From contig NZ_LMOB01000001.1 of NCBI RefSeq assembly GCF_001423185.1, positions 2,091,889-2,155,888 of the forward strand: a stretch of 64,000 nucleotides of DNA. The letters run 5' to 3'. A program made the position numbers and the translations under genes. This DNA is from Plantibacter sp. Leaf314 (lineage in GTDB: Bacteria; Actinomycetota; Actinomycetes; Actinomycetales; Microbacteriaceae). Shown piece after piece: positions 9,639 to 17,893 of the stretch (within the stretch, counting starts at the first letter, position 1; each line of letters begins with the position of its first letter). The notes beneath the pieces are model-generated. The model searched no databases. It was not told where the DNA came from and saw nothing but the letters and a program-made list of their open reading frames with translations.

Positions 9639-10934
9639 CTACTGCGAGAGCACGTCCGTGATCGCGTCGCTGTCGGCGTCGACCGTGTCGGTGCCTTCGA
9701 GGACCGCGTTCCGCACGAGCGTCAGCCACGGGCTGGTCGGCGAGTTGAAGGCCTCCTGGAAGTTCAGCGAGTACGGGGTGTCACCCTTGGAGGCGACCTC
9801 GTTGATCGTGACCAGTCGCGGGTCCTTGCTCGAGTACTCGTTGTTCGCGAGGTCGGAGCGGGAGACGACGTCGTTGTCCTTCGCGAGGACTCCGACCTGG
9901 GCGTCCTCGGACATCAGCCAGCTGAGGAAGTTCCACGATTGCGCGGCCTTCTTGGAGTCCTTGGAGACGCCGATGCCGTCGCCGCCGACGAAGGTCGAGT
10001 CGCCGCCCTTCGGGCCGGGGATGCCGGACACGCCGACGTCGAACGGGGTGGAGGACAGCAGGGTCGCCGGGTACGGCATGACGCCGACCTTGCCCTCGGT
10101 GAAGCCGGCGGTCCAGGTGGGCCCGGCCTCGTCCTTCGAGGAGGGGAGCACCGCGCCGGACTTCCACAGGTCCGCCCACGTGCTGTAGACCTCCTTGGCG
10201 CCGTCCTCGGCGAGGAGCGACTCGGTGCCGTCCTCGTTCATGACCTGCTCGCCGTCGGCCCAGACGCTCGGGAACCAGGTGAAGACGAGGCAGCCGCCGC
10301 AGTTGAGCCCGGTGGCGGTGCCGTAGGTGTCGGGCTTGTTGAGGGCCTGCACGGCCTTGGCGTCCTCGGCGAACTCGGCGAGGGTGGTCGGACCCTGCTC
10401 GGGGTCGAGGCCGGCCTCCTTGTACAGCTCCTTGTTCCAGAAGAGCATCGAGAGGTCGAGCACGAACGGGAGCACGTGCTCCTTGTCGTCGGAGGTACCG
10501 GCGGCCAGGTGGCCCTTGTTGATCTCGTCCTTGAAGTCGAGTCCGTCGATGTTGGCGGTGAGGTCCTGAAACAGGCCCTGCTCGACCCAGTTGGGGACGT
10601 AGACGATGTCGGCGGCGAACAGGTCGGGGAGGCTGTCGGAACCGGCTGCCGCGCCGACCTTCGCCACGTAGTCGTCGTTCGGGACGACGGTGAGCTTGAC
10701 CTGGTTCTCGTGCGAGGCGTTGTAGGCCTCGACGAGGAGCTTGGCCTGCTTCTCCAGTGGGGCGCGGGTCCAGAGCGTGAGCTCGGAACCGTCGTCCACG
10801 CCCTCGGGGCCGGCACTGGCGAGCGGCGAGCTCCCACCGCCGCCGGAGGAACAGGCGGCGAGGCCGACGAGGAGGGCGCCGGCGGCGACCACTCCTCCGA
10901 CCCGCTGCATCCGTCTGGTGTGCGTGCTGCGCAT
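9639..10934 (-). CDS. Carbohydrate-binding lipoprotein of the ABC importer (family 1)
   Basis: This 431-residue extracytoplasmic binding protein has a signal peptide ending in the lipobox LAAC, so it is anchored by a lipid-modified cysteine near residue 28. A Ser/Gly linker follows, then the family-1 fold (ELTLWTR near the N-terminus, FVLDLSMLFWNKELYKEAG in the middle). As first gene of the operon it should capture the sugar for the two permeases. Pairing with GH127 suggests an arabinofuranose-containing oligosaccharide, but the ligand cannot be read from sequence. Confidence 0.9.
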   Translation of the reverse strand: MRSTHTRRMQRVGGVVAAGALLVGLAACSSGGGGSSPLASAGPEGVDDGSELTLWTRAPLEKQAKLLVEAYNASHENQVKLTVVPNDDYVAKVGAAAGSDSLPDLFAADIVYVPNWVEQGLFQDLTANIDGLDFKDEINKGHLAAGTSDDKEHVLPFVLDLSMLFWNKELYKEAGLDPEQGPTTLAEFAEDAKAVQALNKPDTYGTATGLNCGGCLVFTWFPSVWADGEQVMNEDGTESLLAEDGAKEVYSTWADLWKSGAVLPSSKDEAGPTWTAGFTEGKVGVMPYPATLLSSTPFDVGVSGIPGPKGGDSTFVGGDGIGVSKDSKKAAQSWNFLSWLMSEDAQVGVLAKDNDVVSRSDLANNEYSSKDPRLVTINEVASKGDTPYSLNFQEAFNSPTSPWLTLVRNAVLEGTDTVDADSDAITDVLSQ

Positions 10935-10992
10935 GGTGACTCCTCTGACTCATCGTTGAGCGGACCGGTCGGGTCCGGCGGTGCGGGGAGAA

Positions 10993-11002
10993 GTTTCGAA
11001 AC
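10993..11002. promoter_or_regulatory. Ten-base palindrome in the divergent promoter region
   Basis: GTTTCGAAAC is a perfect palindrome, followed 4 bases later by a partial copy (CGAAAC at 11006). It lies 58 bases before the start of the binding-protein gene. It could be a second or half operator for the adjacent LacI-type regulator. Confidence 0.4.
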
Positions 11003-11060
11003 TGTCGAAACGCCTTTCGGTAAAGCTAGCCTGGGATCACGGTAGCGTCAAGAGCGGAAT

Positions 11061-11076
11061 CCGGTAACGTTTCCGG
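11061..11076. promoter_or_regulatory. Probable LacI-family operator
   Basis: CCGGTAACGTTTCCGG is a 16-base inverted repeat with one mismatched pair and the central CG dinucleotide typical of LacI/PurR-family operators. It lies 19 bases before the lacI-type start and between the divergent regulator and importer operon, so it would allow autoregulation and control of the importer. Confidence 0.65.
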
Positions 11077-11094
11077 AACGAGAAGGGGGGCGTC

Positions 11095-12141
11095 ATGACC
11101 GATGCAGACGCCATGGCCGCAGGCGGGGCCACGAGCGGCAGGGCGGCGACGCTCGGAGACGTCGCCCGCATCGCCGGTGTCTCGATCGCGACGGCCTCGA
11201 AGGCCATCAACGGACGCAGCGAGGTCGCACCCAAGACCCGCCAGCGCGTGCTCGACGCCGCCAAGACCGTGTCCTTCACGCCCAACGAACTCGCCCGCAG
11301 CCTCATCAACGGCCGCACCGGCACCGTCGGCCTCCTCACGAGCGACCTCGAGGGTCGCTTCGTGATCCCGATCCTCATGGGCGCCGAGGACGCGTTCGGC
11401 GCCGGACAGGTGAACGTGTTCCTCTGCGACGCGCGTGGGGACGCCATCCGCGAGCAGCACCACTTGAACGCCCTCCTCACCCGGCGCGTCGACGGCATCA
11501 TCGTCGTGGGCCGCAGCACCGACCCCCGCCCGTCCCTCGGCCACAAGCTGCCCGTGCCGGTCGTGTACGCCTACGCACCGTCCGACGACCCGACCGACGT
11601 CTCGATCACGCCCGACAACCGCGACGGCGGTCGGCTCGCCGTCGAGCACCTGATCGCCTGCGGGCGGTCGCGCATCGCGATGATCACGGGCGAGCCGCAG
11701 TACGCCGCAGCCCGAGACCGCGTGACGGGCGTGCAGCACGCGCTCGCAGCGGCGGGCCTGGAGCTCGTCGGCACCCCGATGTTCTCGGAGTGGACCGAGC
11801 ACTGGGGCCGCGATGCCGCGGCCATGCTCCTCGCCCAGCACCCCGAGATCGACGGCATCGTGGCCGGTTCCGACCAGATCGCGCGCGGCGTCCTCGACAC
11901 CGTCCGCGACCTCGGGCGCGACGTCCCGAGCGACGTCGCGGTCGTCAGCTTCGACAACTGGGAGATCCTGGCCACCAACTCGCGCCCGGAACTGTCGTCG
12001 ATCGATGCCAACCTGCAACAGCTCGGCCGGCTCGCCGCCACCCGCATCTTCGAGGCGATCGAGGGCACGGAGGTCGCACAGGGTGTCGAGTACCTGCCGG
12101 GCCGACTCGTCCTCCGCGGCTCCACGATCCCGAGGCGCTGA
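11095..12141 (+). CDS. LacI-family transcriptional regulator of the arabinoside importer operon
   Basis: A 348-residue repressor. The helix-turn-helix lies at about residues 18-40 (TLGDVARIAGVSIATASKAI), followed by a hinge helix (ELARSLINGRTGTVG) and a periplasmic-binding-protein-like sugar-binding domain. The start is an ATG after AGAAGGGGGG. It is divergent from the binding-protein/permease/GH127 operon and has a LacI-type operator just upstream, so it most likely controls that operon in response to an imported sugar. Confidence 0.9.
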   Translation: MTDADAMAAGGATSGRAATLGDVARIAGVSIATASKAINGRSEVAPKTRQRVLDAAKTVSFTPNELARSLINGRTGTVGLLTSDLEGRFVIPILMGAEDAFGAGQVNVFLCDARGDAIREQHHLNALLTRRVDGIIVVGRSTDPRPSLGHKLPVPVVYAYAPSDDPTDVSITPDNRDGGRLAVEHLIACGRSRIAMITGEPQYAAARDRVTGVQHALAAAGLELVGTPMFSEWTEHWGRDAAAMLLAQHPEIDGIVAGSDQIARGVLDTVRDLGRDVPSDVAVVSFDNWEILATNSRPELSSIDANLQQLGRLAATRIFEAIEGTEVAQGVEYLPGRLVLRGSTIPRR

Positions 12142-12144
12142 GCC

Positions 12145-12384
12145 ATGGACGGTTCGATGATCGGCGCGTTCGTCGCCGTCGCGATCATCGTGGTCGCACT
12201 GATCACGATCATCACCCGATCCCGGAGCGGACGCCCGCCGGGCTCGAACCGCGACGGCGGCTCATCCGACTCCGGTATGCCCTTCACCTCGGACGGCGGC
12301 CATCACCACTCCGGTGGCGACGGCGGGGACTCCGGCGGCGGAGACTCTGGCGGCGGAGACGGCGGAGGTGGCGGGGGCGACTGA
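12145..12384 (+). CDS. Small membrane-anchored protein with Gly/Asp/Ser-rich tail
   Basis: A 79-residue protein. One membrane segment (about residues 5-23: GAFVAVAIIVVALITII) is followed by a basic patch (RSRSGR) and a low-complexity tail with HHHSGG and repeated SGGGD units. It begins 3 bases after the lacI-type stop, so it may be co-transcribed with it. I do not recognise a family function. The acidic, glycine-rich tail with three histidines might bind metal or simply be disordered. Confidence 0.6.
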   Translation: MDGSMIGAFVAVAIIVVALITIITRSRSGRPPGSNRDGGSSDSGMPFTSDGGHHHSGGDGGDSGGGDSGGGDGGGGGGD

Positions 12385-12408
12385 TCGGTCGACTCCGCGA
12401 TCAGTTTC
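12380..12408 (+). terminator. Hairpin terminator between convergent genes
   Basis: ACTGATCG at 12380-12387 pairs perfectly with CGATCAGT at 12398-12405 (10-base loop), followed by TTTC. It sits between the converging genes at 12384 and 12415. Confidence 0.55.
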
Positions 12409-12414
12409 AGCCCC

Positions 12415-12999
12415 TCAGGGGCGTCGCTGCTGCTTCGGGCGGCGCTTCGGCTTCTGCTTCGGGCGCGGCTTGCGCTTGGCCGGTGGGACGACCGCGTTCC
12501 CCTCGCCCGAGCGCTTCCGGCGCGAGACGTCGACGCCGCCCGCCGGCCCGCCGATCCACATCGGGACCTTGCTCAGCCAGCCGGCGACGAAGAACAGTGC
12601 TCCGCCGACGACCAGACCGGCGACGCCGATGATCTGCCAGATCGCGTTGTCGAAGACCACCGGCCCCACGGCCTCGCCGTCGGTGAACAGTCCGAACCCG
12701 TTGTCGAAGACGACGACGAGGATCGTCAGCCAACCCAAGCCGAACACGGTGCCGGCCACCCATCCCCACCGGGAGATCGCCAGGCCACCGAGGACCGCAC
12801 CAACGGCCAGCGGTAGGCCGAACGCCACGTACAACACGATGGCGACCCAGGACTCGACGTCGTCACCGCCGATCGCGGCCCCGATGAGCGCGACGCCGAC
12901 GAGCAGCACCAGGGATCCGATGAGCGCACCACTCAGCGTCGAGATGCGCCGACGACTCATGCGGTAGGGGTTGGTGCTGGACGACTCCCGGTTCGGCAT
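12415..12999 (-). CDS. Four-span membrane protein with a highly basic C-terminal tail
   Basis: A 194-residue protein with about four membrane segments between residues 20 and 135 and a cytoplasmic tail rich in Arg, Lys, Pro and Gln (KRKPRPKQKPKRRPKQ). No enzymatic motif is visible and I do not recognise the family. ATG 12999 is preceded by GAGGA; an ATG 19 bases further upstream is possible. It is transcribed divergently from the lipoprotein gene at 13073. Confidence 0.65.
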   Translation of the reverse strand: MPNRESSSTNPYRMSRRRISTLSGALIGSLVLLVGVALIGAAIGGDDVESWVAIVLYVAFGLPLAVGAVLGGLAISRWGWVAGTVFGLGWLTILVVVFDNGFGLFTDGEAVGPVVFDNAIWQIIGVAGLVVGGALFFVAGWLSKVPMWIGGPAGGVDVSRRKRSGEGNAVVPPAKRKPRPKQKPKRRPKQQRRP

Positions 13000-13072
13000 G
13001 GATCCATCCTCGACCATGGAAGCCCCCGCCGTCCGCCGGACGACGAGCACGGCGTCACGATAGCCTCCCTGC

Positions 13073-14203
13073 ATGGGGGAATCACGAGGCGCACTCGCGC
13101 GCCGGAACGCACTTAGGGCGATCGCGATCGGACTCGGCGCGGTCACAGCCGCCGTCCTGCTCACCGGATGCGGTTCGAGCGCCGGCGCTGACGCGGCGCG
13201 GGCGTCGATCGTCGAGGCCGTCGAGGGCCTGCCCGATGTCGAGGACGTCAGTGGAACGGTCGAGGCGTCGAACGGCGGCGGGCTCGAGACGTACTACAAC
13301 GCCAGGATCACCGTCGAGATGGCCGACGGCGCTCCGCCCGAGTCCTACGCCGACGTCGCGACGGCTGCTGCTCAGGCGACCGACGGCAAGGAATCCGGCG
13401 AGGTGATCATCGAGGACGCCGCAGGGGGTTCGGTCCGGTTCGGCACCGGTGCACCGGCGAAGACGATCGATGCGACCGTGACGGCCTGGCGCGAGTGGGC
13501 GGCCGACACGGATCCGGTCGCGGTCGATTCGATCCGGGTCGAGCTCGTCGCGACATCCGCCGACGGGGATCGACCCGCATCCTCCGACCTCCAGGTCATG
13601 TTCGTCTTCGCCGAACCGCTCGCGCCAGCCACCATCGCCGGCTTCGTCGGGGAGTTCCAGGCCGAGCTCCCGGACCCGCTGGCAGCTGCGGAGACCACGC
13701 TCGTCCTGAACAACCCCGAGTCGTCCTCCGGAGCCCCTCGGTTCAGTGCGACCGGCCTCCCCGTCCCGCCCGCCGTACTGGAGACCATCGCGGCGATCGA
13801 GGGGACGACCGCCGTCCTCGGGCCGCTCGGAGGCTCGGTGGCCGGCATCGACTGGTACGGGGAGCAGCATGGTGGGGGCCTCGACCGGCCCGACGAGCTC
13901 CTCCTCGCGGTGGCGTTCCCCGGGGACACGCGACTCGGAGGAGTGCCCCTCGCGGAGCTGCAGGCGAGTCCGCAGTGGGCGGCGTACCAGCAGGTGACGA
14001 CGCTCGCGAACACCTCGGAGACGGCGATCTCGTTCTCGATGAGCGCCGACAATCCGCGGGTCGCCGGCTTCACGGCCCAGCCGTGCGGGAGCGCAGACGA
14101 CGAGCTGGATCCACCACGCGACCCCAGCGAGGCCGACCAGGCGATCGCCGCCTGGTGGCTGGCCCAGGCACCCGCCTGCCCCGGCGTCGGCCGACACGAG
14201 TGA
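13073..14203 (+). CDS. Hypothetical lipoprotein
   Basis: A 376-residue exported protein. After a basic start (ALARRNALR) comes a hydrophobic segment ending in LLTGCGSS, a clear lipobox. The mature part has no catalytic motif that I recognise. Sequence such as GLPDVEDVSGTVEA and repeated two-part organisation suggest a solvent-exposed domain related to the actinobacterial lipoproteins of unknown function. The C-terminus has two cysteines (QPCGSADD, APACPG) that may form a disulfide. Confidence 0.7.
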   Translation: MGESRGALARRNALRAIAIGLGAVTAAVLLTGCGSSAGADAARASIVEAVEGLPDVEDVSGTVEASNGGGLETYYNARITVEMADGAPPESYADVATAAAQATDGKESGEVIIEDAAGGSVRFGTGAPAKTIDATVTAWREWAADTDPVAVDSIRVELVATSADGDRPASSDLQVMFVFAEPLAPATIAGFVGEFQAELPDPLAAAETTLVLNNPESSSGAPRFSATGLPVPPAVLETIAAIEGTTAVLGPLGGSVAGIDWYGEQHGGGLDRPDELLLAVAFPGDTRLGGVPLAELQASPQWAAYQQVTTLANTSETAISFSMSADNPRVAGFTAQPCGSADDELDPPRDPSEADQAIAAWWLAQAPACPGVGRHE

Positions 14204-14302
14204 GCAGCAGCGCGATGACCAGCACCTCGGCACGCTCCGCGGTCCCTGTCCTCGTCCGAATCCTCGTCGACACGATCGGACGCCGATTGAGAGACTGATC
14301 CC

Positions 14303-14986
14303 GTGTACTCCGAGCATCTGTTCACCCACGGCGAGGCTCTGTGGCGCTCGATCGGGAGCGCCGGGGGCGCCACGGTTCCGGCTGACGGCTGTGTCGACGT
14401 GATCCTCCGCGACGGCCGGGTCGAGGTGGCCGGACCGTCCACACGGTGGCTCGCCACCGGTCGCGACGGGGCCACCGGGTCGTTCGGATTCAGGATGCAG
14501 CCCGGTCGGGCCAGGCTCCTGCTCGGTATCGATCTCGCAGCGATCGCGGATCAGCTCGTGCCGCTCGACGACGTCACCGATCGTCGGACCGCGGCACGGT
14601 TCCGCGAGGCGATGATCCCGCTCGAAGCCGGGCCCGCCCCGGTCGGCACACTCGAGGCGTTCGCCGTCCAGCTTGCGGCGTCGAGTCGCTGGTCGGACGC
14701 CATCCGCCGAGCGGCGTCCGAGGCGGCTAAGGCGCGAGACATCGCCAGCACGATGAGCGGATCTGAACGCTCCTTCCGGCGTCAGATGCTCGTCACGTTC
14801 GGGTACGGCTACGCCACCCTCGTGCGCCTGGAACGGTCTCGACGAGCTCGGACGCTGCTCCGCTCGGGTATGCCCATCGCCGATGTCGCCGCCGAGGCAG
14901 GATATGCGGATCAACCCCACCTCTCCCGCGAGTTCCGTCGGCTCGTCGGCTCGAGCCCCGCTCAGTTCGTGTCGAGCGCGGCGTAG
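14303..14986 (+). CDS. AraC-family regulator
   Basis: A 227-residue protein. The N-terminal half resembles the small sensor-like domain of AraC proteins with a DGCVDVIL motif. The C-terminal half carries the double helix-turn-helix: DIASTMSGSERSFRRQM and then IADVAAEAGYADQPHLSREFRRLVGSSPAQF. Its last 25 bases overlap the end of the convergent VOC-family gene; AraC proteins of this type are often paired with a glyoxalase-like gene, so it may regulate that neighbour. Confidence 0.85.
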   Translation: MYSEHLFTHGEALWRSIGSAGGATVPADGCVDVILRDGRVEVAGPSTRWLATGRDGATGSFGFRMQPGRARLLLGIDLAAIADQLVPLDDVTDRRTAARFREAMIPLEAGPAPVGTLEAFAVQLAASSRWSDAIRRAASEAAKARDIASTMSGSERSFRRQMLVTFGYGYATLVRLERSRRARTLLRSGMPIADVAAEAGYADQPHLSREFRRLVGSSPAQFVSSAA

Positions 14987-15360
14987 AGGTCGACGGAGTT
15001 CCCGTCCGGATCGAGCAACGTCGCATACCGCTGTCCCCACACGGCATCCCAGGGCTCGACGTGCCCGGCGTATCCGGCATCGACGAGTGCGGCGAAGGTG
15101 GCGTCGACGGTCGCTGGACTCCCTTGGTCGAAGGCGAGCGCGATCCGGTGTCCACCAGTTGCCGGGGTGAAGGAGGGGTCGAAGCCGCGGATCGTCGCGA
15201 CCGTGTCCCAGGCGAGCGTCACGCCGCCGTCGAGGACGGCGTCTACATGGGGAGCGTCGTCCTGGTCCGGCCCGACGGGCACACCCAGGGTGCGGTAGAA
15301 GGCGAGGGAGGCCGCCATGTCGTTGGTCACGATGCCGATGAAGCCGAGTTTCAGTGTCAT
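14962..15360 (-). CDS. VOC-family (glyoxalase/bleomycin-resistance-like) protein
   Basis: A 132-residue protein with the paired beta-alpha-beta-beta-beta modules of the VOC superfamily (LGFIGIVTNDMAASLAFYRTLG at the start and YATLLDPDGNSVDLYA at the end). I used ATG 15360, preceded by GGTGGAA. The superfamily includes lyases, dioxygenases and antibiotic-binding proteins; nothing here fixes the reaction. It overlaps the convergent AraC gene by 25 bases. Confidence 0.82.
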   Translation of the reverse strand: MTLKLGFIGIVTNDMAASLAFYRTLGVPVGPDQDDAPHVDAVLDGGVTLAWDTVATIRGFDPSFTPATGGHRIALAFDQGSPATVDATFAALVDAGYAGHVEPWDAVWGQRYATLLDPDGNSVDLYAALDTN

Positions 15361-15442
15361 GGTTCCACCGTACGAGCGGGCGACGGCGGGGTCATGAACA
15401 GAACGGCCACGCTGCGCTCGCCACTGGCCCAAATCTCCTCGG

Positions 15443-16009
15443 TCAGCGCCCGGCGAGATCTCCGAGGCGCCGGCGCATTCCGCGGAGGACGTCGATGAGG
15501 AGCACGTCGTCCGGGCCGGCCAACCACTGCTCGAGGGCGGCGTCGAAGAGGGCGGACCCGATGGATGCGGCGAGCGCCGCGTCGGCCGACGTCACACCAC
15601 TCGACACCAGGGCGTCGCGCATGGTGTCGGAGAGCACGGCGGACTTCAACCGTTCCCGCTCGCGGAGTTGCGGTTCCGATCGGATGATCGTCCGACGGGC
15701 GGCGATGTCGTCCCGCCAGCGCTGCAGCTCGCCCGCCGCGACCGTCTCGAGGCCCGACATCACGAGCGCGAGCGGGTCGAGCCCGGGCGGCGCCATCGCG
15801 ACCAGCCGACCGACGACCGACGGCAGCTCCCGTTCGCGGAGGAAGAGGACGTCGCGCTTGTCGGCGAAATGGCGGAAGAAGGTGCGCGTCGTGAGGCCGG
15901 CGGCTTCGGCGATGTCCGGGACCGTCGTCGCTGAGAAGCCGCGCTCGGCGAAGAGCTCCATCGCAGCGCTCTCGAGTCGGAGAGCCGCATCGGGTGCCCA
16001 GCGTGCCAT
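15443..16009 (-). CDS. TetR-family repressor
   Basis: A 188-residue protein with an N-terminal TetR helix-turn-helix (AMELFAERGFSATTVPDIAEAAGLTTRTFFRHFADKRDVL). The rest is the variable ligand-binding helical domain. It is divergent from the oxidoreductase gene at 16112, and two directly repeated 18-base operator candidates lie between them, so it probably represses that gene and itself. Confidence 0.88.
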   Translation of the reverse strand: MARWAPDAALRLESAAMELFAERGFSATTVPDIAEAAGLTTRTFFRHFADKRDVLFLRERELPSVVGRLVAMAPPGLDPLALVMSGLETVAAGELQRWRDDIAARRTIIRSEPQLRERERLKSAVLSDTMRDALVSSGVTSADAALAASIGSALFDAALEQWLAGPDDVLLIDVLRGMRRRLGDLAGR

Positions 16010-16026
16010 GCGATCAGGCTAGCGGA

Positions 16027-16044
16027 TGACACGACGTGTCGTCA
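16027..16044. promoter_or_regulatory. TetR operator candidate, copy 1
   Basis: TGACACGACGTGTCGTCA, a partly symmetric 18-base sequence, 18 bases before the TetR start. A near-identical copy begins exactly 30 bases downstream. Confidence 0.55.
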
Positions 16045-16056
16045 GGTGTACAGTGA

Positions 16057-16074
16057 TGGCACGACATGTCATCG
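16057..16074. promoter_or_regulatory. TetR operator candidate, copy 2
   Basis: TGGCACGACATGTCATCG matches copy 1 at 14 of 18 positions and contains the perfect palindrome GACATGTC. The 30-base spacing equals about three helical turns, so two repressor dimers could sit on the same face of DNA. Confidence 0.55.
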
Positions 16075-16111
16075 ACTGGATGCCTGTCGTCCCGATCCCC
16101 TTGGAGTCCGC

Positions 16112-17227
16112 ATGTCGACGAACACCGCAGCCTGGCTGCCAGCACACCGCGCAGACCTCGTCGTGGGTCCCGCCGCGATGCACGAGCCGGGCCCGGGAGA
16201 GCTCCTCGTCCGGAACCGCGCGGTCGCCGTGAACCCGCTCGACGACGTGAAGCAGTGGACCGGGAACCTCATGTACCGCTGGCTCCCCAGCCCCGCCGTG
16301 CTCGGCGAGGACGTCGCGGGCGAAGTCGTCGCCATCGGGCAGGGTGTCCATCGCTTCGCGGTCGGCGACCGCGTCGTCGCCTACGCCGTCGGCATGGAAC
16401 GAGGCCGACGCCACGAGGCCGAGGGCGGGTTCCAGCAGTACACGGTCGTCCGGGCCGACCTCGCAGCCCCCATCCCGGCGGACCTCCGCGACGAGGACGC
16501 CGTCGTCCTCCCACTCGCGATCTCCACCGCCGCGACCGCCCTCTTCCAAGCGGACCACCTGGCGCTCCCCCACCCCTCCGAGCACCCCGTCCCGACGGGG
16601 ACGACCGTCGTCGTGTGGGGAGGCGCCACGAGCGTCGGGAGCAACGCCATCCAGCTCGCCGTCGCGTCCGGCCACCGCGTCGCCACGACCGCGTCGCCCC
16701 ACAACCACGACCGCATGCGCGCCCTCGGGGCCGAGATCGTCCTCGATTACCGCAGCCCGTCGGTCGTGGCCGACCTCATCGGCGCACTGGTCGGCTCGGA
16801 CGTCGTCGGCGTCCTGGCCGTCGGCACCGGCTCAGCGGAACCGTCGGTCGCCGTCGCCGCAGCGACCGGCGCCCGACGCGTCGCGCTCGCCAGCCCCTCG
16901 GTGTCCTTCGGCTCCCTGCCGCGTCGCGGCGGCCCGAGCCTGGCGTTCGTGCGCACCATGAGCCGGCTGGTGGCGGCGAACGTCGCCCTCCAGCTCCGCG
17001 CACGCCGGGCCGGTGTCACGGCCCGCTACGTCTGGGGAAGCTCGCTCATGACCAACGAGGTCGGCCCCATGCTGTGGGAGGACTACCTGCCCGGCGCCCT
17101 CGCCGCGGGCCGGCACGTCTGCGCACCCGCACCGGAGGTGGTCGGTGAGGGCCTCGAGGCGATCCAGCCAGCCCTCGACCGCGTCCGCGCCGGTGTCTCG
17201 GCGCGAAAGCTCGTCGTCCGCGTCTGA
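16112..17227 (+). CDS. Zinc-independent medium-chain dehydrogenase/reductase (quinone-oxidoreductase-like)
   Basis: A 371-residue protein of the MDR superfamily. The N-terminal GroES-like domain includes AVAVNPLDDVKQW and LGEDVAGEVVAIG. The cofactor domain has GGATSVGSNAIQLA, an NAD(P)H-binding glycine motif. The catalytic zinc cysteines of alcohol dehydrogenases are absent, as in quinone or enoyl reductases. ATG 16112 follows TTGGAG. It is divergent from a TetR gene with paired operators, which suggests inducible detoxification of an electrophile or quinone. Confidence 0.85.
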   Translation: MSTNTAAWLPAHRADLVVGPAAMHEPGPGELLVRNRAVAVNPLDDVKQWTGNLMYRWLPSPAVLGEDVAGEVVAIGQGVHRFAVGDRVVAYAVGMERGRRHEAEGGFQQYTVVRADLAAPIPADLRDEDAVVLPLAISTAATALFQADHLALPHPSEHPVPTGTTVVVWGGATSVGSNAIQLAVASGHRVATTASPHNHDRMRALGAEIVLDYRSPSVVADLIGALVGSDVVGVLAVGTGSAEPSVAVAAATGARRVALASPSVSFGSLPRRGGPSLAFVRTMSRLVAANVALQLRARRAGVTARYVWGSSLMTNEVGPMLWEDYLPGALAAGRHVCAPAPEVVGEGLEAIQPALDRVRAGVSARKLVVRV

Positions 17228-17251
17228 GACGTCCGGCTCCGAGGCGCGGGC

Positions 17252-17836
17252 TCACACCTCCCAGACGGAGCGGTACGTCCGCGCGGCGAGGAGGCCCGAG
17301 AGCTCCGCGTGCACGGTCATCGTCTTGGCGAGCCGCTCGGCGCGGTCCACCCGCAGCACCTCGGGTCGTTCCCAGTCCCGCTCGGACAGGTAGGCGGTGT
17401 ACGGGTTGATGACGCACTTGAAGTCGAGCATGAGCGACTGCCCGAGCGTGCCGGTCGCCATGAAGCTGTGCGGCAGGCCCGCGGCGCAGACGAAGGTCAC
17501 GACCTTGTCGAACCAGGCGGCGACCCTGCCGTCCTCGCCGGTCGCGCCCGTCGCCTCGATGAGCGACTTCACCGTGGCCGCCGGAGCCCAGTTGTAGATC
17601 GGGAAGGCGAGGACGACACCGTCCGCGGCGGAGATGACGTCGTGCAGCCGACGGAAGACGGGGCTGTCGAAGACCCGGTCGTTGTCGAAGGCGGGCAGCT
17701 CCAGCTCGGCCAGATCGATGACGGACGACTCATGGCCCTGTTCGCGGAGCAGCCCGCTGCTCATCGAAGCGAGCGTCCTGCTCCGACTCGCCGGATCGAG
17801 GCTGCAGGAGATCACGGGCAGGTTCAGGGCGGCCAT
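17252..17836 (-). CDS. NAD(P)H-dependent FMN reductase family protein
   Basis: A 194-residue flavodoxin-fold protein. The N-terminal VISCSLDPASRSRTLA is the phosphate-binding loop for FMN and FPIYNWAPAATVKSLIEATG is the second conserved loop. Family members reduce FMN or quinones with NAD(P)H, often supplying reduced flavin. It converges with the MDR gene, consistent with a redox-stress role, but the two need not be linked. Confidence 0.83.
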   Translation of the reverse strand: MAALNLPVISCSLDPASRSRTLASMSSGLLREQGHESSVIDLAELELPAFDNDRVFDSPVFRRLHDVISAADGVVLAFPIYNWAPAATVKSLIEATGATGEDGRVAAWFDKVVTFVCAAGLPHSFMATGTLGQSLMLDFKCVINPYTAYLSERDWERPEVLRVDRAERLAKTMTVHAELSGLLAARTYRSVWEV

Positions 17837-17893
17837 CCGTCTACGCTAACCCGACACCCGGCGGGAATCCGCGGCGGCGTGCGAAGGTGGAGC

